Source of the DNA: AP-15 sp963701815
GTDB taxonomy: Bacteria; Pseudomonadota; Alphaproteobacteria; ATCC43930; CGMCC-115725
Assembly: GCA_963701815.1 (NCBI GenBank)
Contig: CAVPBN010000024.1
Coordinates: forward strand, 130,838-194,837
Length of the DNA stretch: 64,000 bases
Direction of reading: 5' to 3'
Position numbers and translations under genes: made by a program
The notes under the pieces: model-generated
What the model saw: the letters and a program-made list of their open reading frames with translations, nothing else
Databases searched by the model: none
What the model was told of the DNA's origin: nothing
In this document: piece by piece, positions 29,053-38,148 of the stretch
How the letters are laid out: each line of letters opens with the position of its first letter
Numbering within the stretch: the stretch's first letter is position 1

Positions 29053-31818
29053 TCAGCTGCCGCCGATGTCGGATTCGCACAGCAGCACAGAGACCGGGAA
29101 ATCGGCAAAAAGGTCTGCCGCCGACACCCGGTCCCGATTGTACAGCCGACGCGCGGTGAACACGTCGCGCCAGTTCGCCTTGGGCAACGCGAGTTCGGTC
29201 CCGCGCCAATCCGCACACGCACCGCCGCGGTATAGTCGATGAACCAGCCGCGGTACGGCAACGACCACGGTCTCCCCGCCGTGGCGCCGGGCGAAGGCGC
29301 AGAGATGATCGGCGCTTTCGCCCTCGCCCTCGAGCGGCTGATAGTCGCCATCGGAAAAAATCAATGGGTGATCGCGGCGCAGCGCCAACAAGCGATGTGT
29401 CACAAACAGCTTTTCACGCCCGTCTCGCCAATGCTCGGCCAGATCGCCGGCCCGGGCGGTAACCACTTGTTCGAGCAGCGCTCGCCGGGTTCGCCAATCG
29501 ACCGGCCGTCGATTGTCGGGGTCGACCAGGCTGAAATCCCACAACTCGCCGCCCTGGTAGGTGTCGGGCATCCCGGGCACGGTGAGCTTCAGCACCAGTT
29601 GCGATAGGGAATTGATCGCGCCCGGCCGCTCCAGGGACCTGACGAACGCGTGGAACTCTGCAAGAAAGGGGTTTGCCCGCGTGGCATCGACCGCGCCGCG
29701 GACAAAGCGCGACAGGGCCGCCTCATAGTCGGCGTTGGGGTTGCTCCAACTGGTGTCTTGCTTGGCCTCGCGAACAGCTTTGACCATGAAGGCATCGAGG
29801 CGTTCGCTGAGGCTCTTCATGCCGACCGCATCGTCCGGGCACAGTTCCGGGGGCCAGGCCCCAAGCAGCGCCTGATAGAAGAGATACTCGACATTGCGGC
29901 TCGGCACGATGTCGCCGTCGATTTCGGAGCGGCGGGAGCGATTGAGGCGGACCCATTGGCCGAGCCGCCGACCCCATTCGCGCGGCATCTCGGACAACAG
30001 CGCGAGCCGGACGCGCGCGTCCTCGCCGCGCTTGGTGTCGTGCGTCGCCGTCGTCACCATTGCCCACGGCCACGAGCGCGCCCGCTGTTGCGCCAGATGG
30101 TGGAACGCTGCGATCGACATGCCGAAACGCCGCGGATCGCCGCCGACTTCGTTGAGCGCCAAAAGCCGGACATAACGGTAGAAGGCGGTGTCCTCGGCAG
30201 CCTTGGCCATGACCGGCCCGGTGACCTGCTGAAAATGCATCGCCGCATGCAACGCACCGCCGGGGGCAGGGTCGTGCTCCGCGTCCGCCATCCGCCCGGT
30301 CAGGACGTCGCGGAGAAAATCGAAGATGCTGGTCTCGGCGCCGCGCCATCGTTTTTTTGCCTGTGCCAGCGCCCAATCGATATAGCGGCGGTCGTCTGCG
30401 CCGGCGCCGCGCGCCGTGACATAGGTGCGGTAAACCGGAAACGCCGCGATCGCCTCCTCGATCGCCGCCAGCATGCCGTTGAGGGTGAAATCCCGGGTGC
30501 GCCGTTCGCCGACCGCCAGCAGGTGAAACTCGCGCGCCAGCACGTTCATCTCGCTGGCGAGATTGACCCGCATGATGCGCATTTTCGCGGCGTAAAGGAC
30601 GTCGTCGAATGTCTCATCGCGACCGGCAAACCGGCGATAGAGCCTGGTCATCGCCCGCTCCCCGGCGGGGTCGACAAAGAGTTCCAGCACCTGATTGGCA
30701 AACTCGTAGCCGGTGGTGCCGGCGATCGGCCACTCGGGCAGCGCCTCGTAGCGCGCCAGGATCTTTTCGACGAGGACATAAAGCGGCGGATCAAAGCGCT
30801 GCCGCAGTCTCTCGCAATAGCCTTGCGGGTCGAAGAGCCCGTCGATGTGGTCGATGCGCAGCCCCTGCACCGCGCCGCATTCCACCAGCTCGAATATCAA
30901 GCGATGGCTCTCTTCGAACAGCTCGGGCAGTTCCATCCGCAGGCCGGCCAAGTCGTTGATGTTGAAAAATCGGCGGTAGTTGATCTCCTCCCTGGCGACC
31001 CGCCAATCAGCGATGCGGTAGGATTGGGCTTCCAGAAGCCGATGCAGGGCCGCGAAGCTGTCCGGCTCGCCCGGGGATCCGGCGAATTGCCCCAACGCCG
31101 TTTCGATCGCGCCGGCGGCAGCGGTGTCGCCGCTCTGCGCCGCAAGGACCCGCTTCAGCTCGGCGGCCTGCGCGCGCGCCATCGGGACCGGCAAGTTGCC
31201 GATCGCCCGGAACTCGCGAGCCAATGCGGCAAGCCGTTCGCCGCCGCCGCCCAGGATTGCTTCGTAGGAACGTGGCGAAATCGGAAAACGATGACCGAAA
31301 TACCAGGCGCTGAAGCTGCCCGACGCAGCGTCGAAGCGAAGCGCGATTTCGCCTTTTTCCAGAATCACGCCGTATTGGCCGCCCAGCACCGGCAGCAATA
31401 CTCGGTCTGCGAGGTCGGCGCGCGCCGCATGCCAGTTGATATCGAAATAGCGCGCGAACGGCGATTCCTGTCCCCATTCGAGGACATCGAGCCACCACGA
31501 ATTATCGGCTCCGATCCCCATATGGTTGGGGACGAAATCGACGATCAGCCCCATCCCGTGCGCATGCAGTGCTGCGGTCAGTGCCCGGAAGTCGGCCCCG
31601 CTGCCGATCTCGGGGTTCAGCCGATTGTGGTTGACGATGTCGTAGCCATGCGTGGACCCAGGCCGAGCCTCGGTGATCGGCGACGCGTAGCAATGGCTGA
31701 CGCCGAGCGCCGCCAGATAGGGCACCAGCGCCGCCGCGTCGCGAAAGGTGAAGCCGCGGTGAAATTGCAAGCGATAGGTGGCGCGGATCGTCCCGCCGGA
31801 ATCACGGCGCGGGATCAT
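29053..31818 (-). CDS. treY: malto-oligosyltrehalose synthase TreY
   Basis: This intact protein of about 921 residues is a GH13 enzyme that turns the reducing end of an alpha-1,4-glucan into a trehalose unit. The start MIPRRDSGGTIRATYRLQFH is typical. GH13 regions are visible: DFVPNHMG, GLRIDHIDGLFDPQGY (nucleophile Asp) and YVLVEKILARYEALP (acid Glu). MVTTATHDTKRGEDARVRL, the TreY-type catalytic Asp segment, follows. The ATG at 31818 overlaps the malQ stop. It is the last gene of the trehalose/glucan block and works with TreZ to release trehalose from glycogen. Confidence 0.93.
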   Translation of the reverse strand: MIPRRDSGGTIRATYRLQFHRGFTFRDAAALVPYLAALGVSHCYASPITEARPGSTHGYDIVNHNRLNPEIGSGADFRALTAALHAHGMGLIVDFVPNHMGIGADNSWWLDVLEWGQESPFARYFDINWHAARADLADRVLLPVLGGQYGVILEKGEIALRFDAASGSFSAWYFGHRFPISPRSYEAILGGGGERLAALAREFRAIGNLPVPMARAQAAELKRVLAAQSGDTAAAGAIETALGQFAGSPGEPDSFAALHRLLEAQSYRIADWRVAREEINYRRFFNINDLAGLRMELPELFEESHRLIFELVECGAVQGLRIDHIDGLFDPQGYCERLRQRFDPPLYVLVEKILARYEALPEWPIAGTTGYEFANQVLELFVDPAGERAMTRLYRRFAGRDETFDDVLYAAKMRIMRVNLASEMNVLAREFHLLAVGERRTRDFTLNGMLAAIEEAIAAFPVYRTYVTARGAGADDRRYIDWALAQAKKRWRGAETSIFDFLRDVLTGRMADAEHDPAPGGALHAAMHFQQVTGPVMAKAAEDTAFYRYVRLLALNEVGGDPRRFGMSIAAFHHLAQQRARSWPWAMVTTATHDTKRGEDARVRLALLSEMPREWGRRLGQWVRLNRSRRSEIDGDIVPSRNVEYLFYQALLGAWPPELCPDDAVGMKSLSERLDAFMVKAVREAKQDTSWSNPNADYEAALSRFVRGAVDATRANPFLAEFHAFVRSLERPGAINSLSQLVLKLTVPGMPDTYQGGELWDFSLVDPDNRRPVDWRTRRALLEQVVTARAGDLAEHWRDGREKLFVTHRLLALRRDHPLIFSDGDYQPLEGEGESADHLCAFARRHGGETVVVAVPRLVHRLYRGGACADWRGTELALPKANWRDVFTARRLYNRDRVSAADLFADFPVSVLLCESDIGGS

Positions 31819-33997
31819 TCGCCGCTGCGTACTGGCGCGCTTCCCGAACCAATGCGGCAAGCCGGTGAAATTCGGTCCCGCCGGCAATTTCCTCGAGGGT
31901 CTGTCCGAGTCGGCGGCGCCAATTCGGGTGCGAATCAATCGTGCCGGGCAAATTCGCCTGCTCGACCTCGCCGACGACATCTTCGATCTGGACCAGCATC
32001 AGCCGTGCGCGCGAGCGGGCCAGATAGCGCAAGATCGCTTCGCCCAGCTCGGGCAAATAGACCGCCTCGCCGGTTTCCGACCAAAACCTGCCGAAATCTT
32101 GCGGCGCCAACAATCCCTCGCCGGCGAGAGCGCGGAGCAGCAGATGGCGTTCGCGGCGGCGCTCGGTTGCGTCGGTCTTTGCCGCCTGAGCATCCGGATA
32201 GAGGCCAAGCCGCTGACGCCAGTCAATATCGCGGCCCAGCCAAAACCCTGCCAGAGTGGCGAGGTCGTGGGTCGCCGCCGATGCCGCCGCAAGCGGCGGG
32301 TATTTGGTCGGCGATGCCAAACTGCCGTCTTCGCTCCGTTCGAACATCATGATCCGATAGGACAGCACGTTTGCCAAGCGCATCGTCTCGCGAAATCCTT
32401 CAGGCACCGTCCCCAAATCTTCGCCGATTACGGCGCAGCTCCGACGGCAGCTCTCCAGTGCGACCAGACGCAGCAGATCGTCGAACGGGTAATGGACATA
32501 GCTGCCGGCGGTCGCATCCATGCCGCCCGGGATCCAGTACAGACGATTGAGCGACATGACGTGATCGATCCGCAATATCCCGGCGTGGCGCATATTGGCC
32601 CGCAGGCTCGCGATGAACGGCGCGAAACGTTGCCGGCGCAACACCAACGGATTGATCGGCGCCAAACCCCAATTCTGCCCGGCGCGACTCAGCGCATCCG
32701 GCGGCGCCCCGATCGATGCCCGTGGCGCAACCAGTTCCTGATCGGCCCAGGCCTCGGCGCCGTTCGGGTCGGCCCCGACCGCGAGGTCGCGATAGAGACC
32801 GATCGACAGCCCGGCGGCACGCCCGGCTGCCGCGGCAGCAGCGAGCTGGCGATCGGCTTCCCACTGCAGGAACTCGAAGAACTCGACCCTGTCGTAATGG
32901 GCCGCGGCGAAGTCGGCGACGGCAGAGGATCGCGGGTCGCGCATCGGCGCCGGCCAATCGCGCCAGGAAAAGCCGCGCCGCTCGGCGCAGTAATGCTCGT
33001 GCAATGTCTCGAACACCGCAAAATCGATCAGCGACCGCCCGCCGCGCTGCTGAAATCGACGAAACGCACCGCCGAGAGCGCTGCGCGCAGTTCCGTTCTC
33101 GCCGAGATCAATCGCCTGGAAGCGGCGATGGAGCGCCTCCAGGACCGGCCGCTTGCAGGCGGCGACGGCGCCGTAATCGATCAAATAGGCCGACCGGGCA
33201 GCCCACCGCGTAGCGCCAAACCACTCGCCCTGAATGAGCGCCTGGGTGGTTTCGTCCTCTGCAAATCCAGGCACAGCGGTCGGATCGATATAGAGATAAT
33301 CGAGCCGCGTGCGGCTCGAAGGCGAATAGGGGCTGCAGTGCAGGGGTTCGCTTGCAAATCGCGCATGCAGTGGATTGATGCCGAGCACGGCAGCGCCGCA
33401 CGACGCGGCGGTGCGGGCGATGTCGGCAAGGTCGGTCAGGTCGCCGATCCCCCAGTTATGCGCGCTGCGCAGCCCGTGGAGCTGGCAGGTCACCCCCCAA
33501 TTGCGATGGTGCGGTTCGAGTTGCGGCGCGAGGTGACAACGGGGCGGCGCCACAATCAGATCCGTCTGTGCGGTCAAACCGCCTGCGTCCAGCGCCAATC
33601 GGTGATAACCCAACGGCAGCCCGGCCGGCAGCGGTACGGCGAAGCGACCCTTGTCAATTCGACGGCGCACCGCGATGTCGCCGTCGCGGTGCTCGCCATT
33701 TTCGAGATCGCAGGTCCAAGCGACGCTCCGCGTCCCGGCGGGAGGGCGGACCATCAGGACCGGGTGGCTGTCTTCTGCGTGGCAGATGTGCACCGGCCCG
33801 AGCCCCAGCGGGCTCGGCCGCTCCCACTCCTCCAGCTCGGCCGCCGCCTGCCGCGGGTCGGCCGGCAGGCCGAGCGCCTCGACCAGCGCCAGCAAAGTTT
33901 CGTCCGACGCCTCGCGGATCTGGCCGAGCGCGTCGGTATATCGCACGTCGATACCGGTCAGTCCGGCGAGACGAACCAGTGCGCGGCGGTCGATCAT
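31802..33997 (-). CDS. malQ: 4-alpha-glucanotransferase (amylomaltase)
   Basis: This intact 731-residue GH77 protein moves oligoglucan segments between chains. An N-terminal extension of about 160 residues precedes the barrel, as in the longer bacterial forms. Catalytic parts are ILRIDHVMSLNRLYWIP (nucleophile Asp), AVIGEDLGTVPEGFRE (acid Glu) and AASAATHDLATLAGFW (third Asp). It is coupled to treZ (one-base gap) and overlaps treY by 17 nt. Here it would resize short chains released by GlgX or TreYZ. Confidence 0.93.
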   Translation of the reverse strand: MIDRRALVRLAGLTGIDVRYTDALGQIREASDETLLALVEALGLPADPRQAAAELEEWERPSPLGLGPVHICHAEDSHPVLMVRPPAGTRSVAWTCDLENGEHRDGDIAVRRRIDKGRFAVPLPAGLPLGYHRLALDAGGLTAQTDLIVAPPRCHLAPQLEPHHRNWGVTCQLHGLRSAHNWGIGDLTDLADIARTAASCGAAVLGINPLHARFASEPLHCSPYSPSSRTRLDYLYIDPTAVPGFAEDETTQALIQGEWFGATRWAARSAYLIDYGAVAACKRPVLEALHRRFQAIDLGENGTARSALGGAFRRFQQRGGRSLIDFAVFETLHEHYCAERRGFSWRDWPAPMRDPRSSAVADFAAAHYDRVEFFEFLQWEADRQLAAAAAAGRAAGLSIGLYRDLAVGADPNGAEAWADQELVAPRASIGAPPDALSRAGQNWGLAPINPLVLRRQRFAPFIASLRANMRHAGILRIDHVMSLNRLYWIPGGMDATAGSYVHYPFDDLLRLVALESCRRSCAVIGEDLGTVPEGFRETMRLANVLSYRIMMFERSEDGSLASPTKYPPLAAASAATHDLATLAGFWLGRDIDWRQRLGLYPDAQAAKTDATERRRERHLLLRALAGEGLLAPQDFGRFWSETGEAVYLPELGEAILRYLARSRARLMLVQIEDVVGEVEQANLPGTIDSHPNWRRRLGQTLEEIAGGTEFHRLAALVREARQYAAANDPAP

Positions 33998-33998
33998 G

Positions 33999-35813
33999 TC
34001 ATTGCGGGTCGGGCGGCAACAGAGCGAAGCTGGCGCTGTGGGGCGCTCCGGGCGCGGCGGAGGAGTAGAGCATTTTCCCGACCCCCACCGCGGTCGGCGA
34101 CGAGACCGCGTGATCGGAGAAATTCGCCACCATCAGCAGCCGCGAGCGGTCTCCGAGCCGCCATTCTACGGTAACCGCCCGCGCCCCCAGCGCGTCATAG
34201 CGACCGGCAAACGCCGGCATCCCGGCGATCCGAGGTACGATCTCGCGTGTGCGAATATCGAGCAGCATCCGATAGCGGGCGAGCCAGCGCGCATGATCCC
34301 CCTGCGCCGGCTCGTTCCAATCGAGCCGCGACATTTCAAAAGTCGCCGCAACCGTCGGATCGGGAATGCGCTCGCGCGCCGCCTCGTCCTGGAACTCGGC
34401 GAAGTGCGAGAATTCGCGGCGCCGTCCTTCGCGCACTTTGTCGCCGAGACCCGGCTCGAAGTCGCAGAAGAAAGCAAAAGATCGCCGGCTCGCCCACTCC
34501 TCGCCCATGAACAGCAACGGTATCTGCGGCGACAAAAGCACGATGGCGACGCCGGCATGCAAATCTGCCGGCGTCGCAATTGCCGCGAGCCTCGTCCCCA
34601 ACGGATGGTTGCCGATCTGATCGTGATTTTGCAAAAACGCGACAAACGCGGTCGCCGGCAATTCGGCCGATGGTTCGCCGCGCGGCGTTGCGCCGCGAAA
34701 CGGCGACGGCTCGCCCTGATAGGCGAAGCCCTCGGCCAGTGCACGCCCCAGGCGCCGGGCCGGCGCATCCGCGTAATCCCCGTAAAAGCCGGGTTTTTCC
34801 CCGGTGATCAGCACGTGCAGCGCATGATGCAGATCGTCGTTCCATTGCGCGTTGAAACGTTCGATCCGGGTCCCGTGACGCGCCAGGCGGCGGGCTTCGT
34901 TGCGGTCGTTTTCCAGAACCAGATGAATATCTCGATCGGTGAAACGTCGTCGGACGGCCGCGGCGATCTCGTCGACGATGTCCGGGCGGCTGTCGTCGAA
35001 GATGGCGTGCACGGCGTCGAAACGTAGTCCGTCGAAATGAAACTCCTCTAGCCAATACAAAGCGTTATTGACAAAAAAATCGCGCACAAAGCGGCTCTTC
35101 GGGCCGTCGAAATCGATTGCGGCGCCCCACGGCGTCCGGTGCCGCTCGGTAAAAAAATCCGGTGCGATCGTCGAGAGATAATTCCCCTCGGGACCAAAAT
35201 GATTGTAGACGACGTCGAGCAGGATGGCGAGGCCGCGCTGATGGCAAGCTTCGACCAGGCGCTTCAACTGTTCCGGCCGGCCATAGCTCGACGAGGGGGC
35301 GTAAGCGAAAACCCCGTCGTAACCCCAATTGCGACCGCCCGGAAATTCGGCGATCGGCATCAGTTCGACCGCGGTCGCGCCAAGCCGGCAAAGGTGATCG
35401 AGATGGCGCGCGGCGCCGTCGAAATCGCCGGTTTCGGAGAAGGTCCCGAGGTGCAGCTCGTAAAGGACGATCTCTTCCCACGCTCGGCCGCGCCAGGAGG
35501 CGTCGTGCCAGAGGTAAGCTTCCGGGTCGACGACTTCGCTCGGCCCGTGCACCCCCGCGGGTTGGCAACGCGAGGCCGGATCGGGGAGGCCTCTGCCCGC
35601 GATCTGATAGCGATAGCGCGTCCCCGGTCCCGCGAGCTTGGTCGTCAGAGCGAACCAGCCATCGGCCTCGCGGGCCATCGCCATCCTCGATCGGCCGGCC
35701 CCTTCGAGTTCCAGCAACACGGTTTCGGCGCTGGGCGCCCACAGGCGAAAGCGGACGCCATCGGCCAGCAGCTCGGCCCCAAAGGGAAGCTCATGGCGCC
35801 GACGCATCGCCAT
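33999..35813 (-). CDS. treZ: malto-oligosyltrehalose trehalohydrolase TreZ
   Basis: This intact GH13 enzyme of about 604 residues cuts trehalose from the end made by TreY. An N-terminal E-set domain (VRFRLWAPSAETVLLELEG) precedes the barrel. The barrel carries DVVYNHFGPEGNYL, LRFDAVHAIFDDS (nucleophile Asp), DIHLVLENDRNEA (acid Glu) and FLQNHDQIGNHPLG (third Asp). Starts at 35813 or 35807 are both possible; either overlaps the glgX stop. Confidence 0.93.
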   Translation of the reverse strand: MAMRRRHELPFGAELLADGVRFRLWAPSAETVLLELEGAGRSRMAMAREADGWFALTTKLAGPGTRYRYQIAGRGLPDPASRCQPAGVHGPSEVVDPEAYLWHDASWRGRAWEEIVLYELHLGTFSETGDFDGAARHLDHLCRLGATAVELMPIAEFPGGRNWGYDGVFAYAPSSSYGRPEQLKRLVEACHQRGLAILLDVVYNHFGPEGNYLSTIAPDFFTERHRTPWGAAIDFDGPKSRFVRDFFVNNALYWLEEFHFDGLRFDAVHAIFDDSRPDIVDEIAAAVRRRFTDRDIHLVLENDRNEARRLARHGTRIERFNAQWNDDLHHALHVLITGEKPGFYGDYADAPARRLGRALAEGFAYQGEPSPFRGATPRGEPSAELPATAFVAFLQNHDQIGNHPLGTRLAAIATPADLHAGVAIVLLSPQIPLLFMGEEWASRRSFAFFCDFEPGLGDKVREGRRREFSHFAEFQDEAARERIPDPTVAATFEMSRLDWNEPAQGDHARWLARYRMLLDIRTREIVPRIAGMPAFAGRYDALGARAVTVEWRLGDRSRLLMVANFSDHAVSSPTAVGVGKMLYSSAAPGAPHSASFALLPPDPQ

Positions 35814-38058
35814 CTCCCAACTCGGCTTCACCGTCGTCCGCTTCGTAGTTGAATCCCAGCTGCTCCTCGCCACCCGGTACCGGCTCGAAAATCATCGAGT
35901 GTTGAGCCAAAGGCCGCAGGAGTTCGGGGCGCGGTGCGCGGTTGATGAAGAGTGCAAAGGTGTGGGGCGCCAAGCGATAGACCTCACCCGGCGCATACCG
36001 TCTGCTGACGACGACGCGCCCGGTCGTCCGGGACGTATCGACCAAGGGCGCCCACGACATTGGTGCAGCCAGATCCGGTATGCGGAAATCGAGATCGCCG
36101 TTATCGGCGTTCATCATTACCAAAAAGCTTTCGTCGATGTCCCGTTGACCGCCCAGCGTAAAGAATTCGCCGGCGGCGCCGCTCAGTACGTAACCGAGCG
36201 ACACCGCCGCCGGGTTGCCCCAATCCTCGTCGGTCGCCTCGCGTCCAGACGGGGTGACCCAGGTGATATCCTTTACGCCCGCCTCGGACAGCATCTCGCC
36301 GCGCAAAAAGCGCGGTCGGGAAAACACCCGATGACTCCGGCGCAGATCGATCAGATAGCTGACAAATCGGCCAATTTCGTTGTCTTCGGGCCGGATGTTT
36401 TGCCAGTCGGTCCAGGATATCTCATTGTCCTGACAATAGGCGTTGTTGTTGCCCTTTTGGGAGCGCCCGATTTCATCACCGGACAGCAGCATCGGCACGC
36501 CCAACGAAAACAACAGGGTCGCGAGCATGCTGCGCTTCTGGCGATCGCGAAGCGCTTGGATTTCAGGGTCGTCGGACTCCCCTTCGACACCGCAATTCCA
36601 GCTGAGATTGGCATCGCTGCCGTCGCGATTGTCCTCGCCATTATTTTCGTTGTGCTTATTGTTGTAGCTTACCAAATCCTGCAAGGTAAATCCGTCGTGT
36701 GCGGTGATGAAATTGATGCTGGCCCAGGGCCGGCGGCCGCGATAGCCGAAGATGTCGGACGAGCCCGCGAGGCGCGAGGCAAGGTCGGCGACCACGCCCT
36801 GATCGCCCTTCCAGAACCGTCTTACGGTATCGCGGTATTGCGCATTCCATTCAGCCCAGCCCGGCGGGAAATTACCGAGCTGATAACCATACGGCCCGAG
36901 ATCCCACGGCTCGGCAATCAGCTTGATCCCCGCCATGACCGGATCCTGGCGGACAGTGTCAAAAAACGCGCTGCCTTGCCCGTATTCGCCGTTCTCGCGC
37001 CCGAGCGTCGTGCACAAATCGAAGCGGAAACCGTCGACGTGCATTTCCGTCGTCCAATAGCGCAGCGAGTCCATCACCATCCCTAACACTCGAGGATGGT
37101 CGAGGTTCAATGTGTTGCCGGTGCCGGTGAAGTCCTGATAAAAGCGGCGGTTCGTATCCAATCGATAGTAGGACGCGTTGTCGATACCGCGGAACGAGAG
37201 GGTTGGACCCAGATGGTTTCCTTCGCCGCTGTGGTTGTAGACGACATCGAGAATGATCTCGATGCCGGCATCGTGCAGCCGTTTGACCATGGTTTTGAAA
37301 CCGGCGATCGCCGCGGTCGACAATAGGCGCGGATCCGGCGCAAAAAACCCGATGGTATTATAACCCCAATAATTGGTGAGCCCGCTATCGGTCAGGTGGC
37401 GATCAACCAGAGCAGCATGGATCGGCAACAGTTCGACCGCGGTAATGCCGAGCCCGACGAGATAGTCGATCATCGCCGGCGAGGAGAGGCCCGCGAAGGT
37501 GCCGCGGTGTTCGGGATCGACGCCGGGATGGAGTTTGGTGATCCCGCGGACGTGGAGTTCGAGAATTACGGACTCTTCCCAAGGTGTGTTTGGTCGACGT
37601 TCCTCGCCCCAGGTAAAAGCGGGTTCGATGACCCGGCATTTGGGGATGTACCGGGAATTGTCGCGCCGGTCGATCGCCAGATCCTCGCGTGGACCGCCGA
37701 AACGATAGCTGAAAGCGGCGTCCGCCAACCGCAGGCTGCCGTGGAGCGATCTGGCATAGGGATCGATCAACAGCTTGTTCGGGTTGAAACGATGTCCATT
37801 GGCGGGATCGTACGGCCCGTGGACCCGGTAGCCGTAGAGCAGGTCGGGCCTGGCGTCCGGCAGATAGACGTGCCAGACTTCGTCGGTATATTCGGGCATC
37901 GCGATCCGGCTCTCCTCGCGCAAGCCGGCGCGATCGAACAGACAGAGTTCGACTTTTTCGGCATGAGCCGAAAACAGCGCAAAATTCACCCCCTTGCCGT
38001 CCCACGTCGCCCCGAGCGGATAGGGGCGGCCGGGCCAGACTTTTGTCGGCGACGCCAT
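35791..38058 (-). CDS. glgX: glycogen debranching enzyme GlgX
   Basis: This intact GH13 isoamylase-type protein of about 755 residues hydrolyses alpha-1,6 branches of limit-dextrin. It has an N-terminal CBM48 (PYPLGATWDGKGVNFALFS) and WGYNTIGFFAPDPRL. Active-site regions are VYNHSGEGNHLGPT, GFRFDLCTTLGRE (nucleophile), KLIAEPWDLGPYGYQ (acid) and NFITAHDGFTLQDLVSYN. The ATG at 38058 fits the domain start; an upstream TTG at 38109 would add 17 residues. It feeds linear chains to TreYZ and MalQ. Confidence 0.93.
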   Translation of the reverse strand: MASPTKVWPGRPYPLGATWDGKGVNFALFSAHAEKVELCLFDRAGLREESRIAMPEYTDEVWHVYLPDARPDLLYGYRVHGPYDPANGHRFNPNKLLIDPYARSLHGSLRLADAAFSYRFGGPREDLAIDRRDNSRYIPKCRVIEPAFTWGEERRPNTPWEESVILELHVRGITKLHPGVDPEHRGTFAGLSSPAMIDYLVGLGITAVELLPIHAALVDRHLTDSGLTNYWGYNTIGFFAPDPRLLSTAAIAGFKTMVKRLHDAGIEIILDVVYNHSGEGNHLGPTLSFRGIDNASYYRLDTNRRFYQDFTGTGNTLNLDHPRVLGMVMDSLRYWTTEMHVDGFRFDLCTTLGRENGEYGQGSAFFDTVRQDPVMAGIKLIAEPWDLGPYGYQLGNFPPGWAEWNAQYRDTVRRFWKGDQGVVADLASRLAGSSDIFGYRGRRPWASINFITAHDGFTLQDLVSYNNKHNENNGEDNRDGSDANLSWNCGVEGESDDPEIQALRDRQKRSMLATLLFSLGVPMLLSGDEIGRSQKGNNNAYCQDNEISWTDWQNIRPEDNEIGRFVSYLIDLRRSHRVFSRPRFLRGEMLSEAGVKDITWVTPSGREATDEDWGNPAAVSLGYVLSGAAGEFFTLGGQRDIDESFLVMMNADNGDLDFRIPDLAAPMSWAPLVDTSRTTGRVVVSRRYAPGEVYRLAPHTFALFINRAPRPELLRPLAQHSMIFEPVPGGEEQLGFNYEADDGEAELGDGDASAP

Positions 38059-38148
38059 CGGCGGTTCAACCGTTCGGCCGGGCAGCCGACAAGACGTTGT
38101 CGCCGGCAACGGCCGACCGATCGCGCAAATTCGCCATCGTTCGCTTCG

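Noticed and set aside
29650..34174. Very long plus-strand open frames (900 and 798 codons) opposite treY and malQ
   Set aside because: They are antisense shadows of intact GH13/GH77 genes in high-GC DNA; their products are arginine/proline-rich with no recognisable domains.
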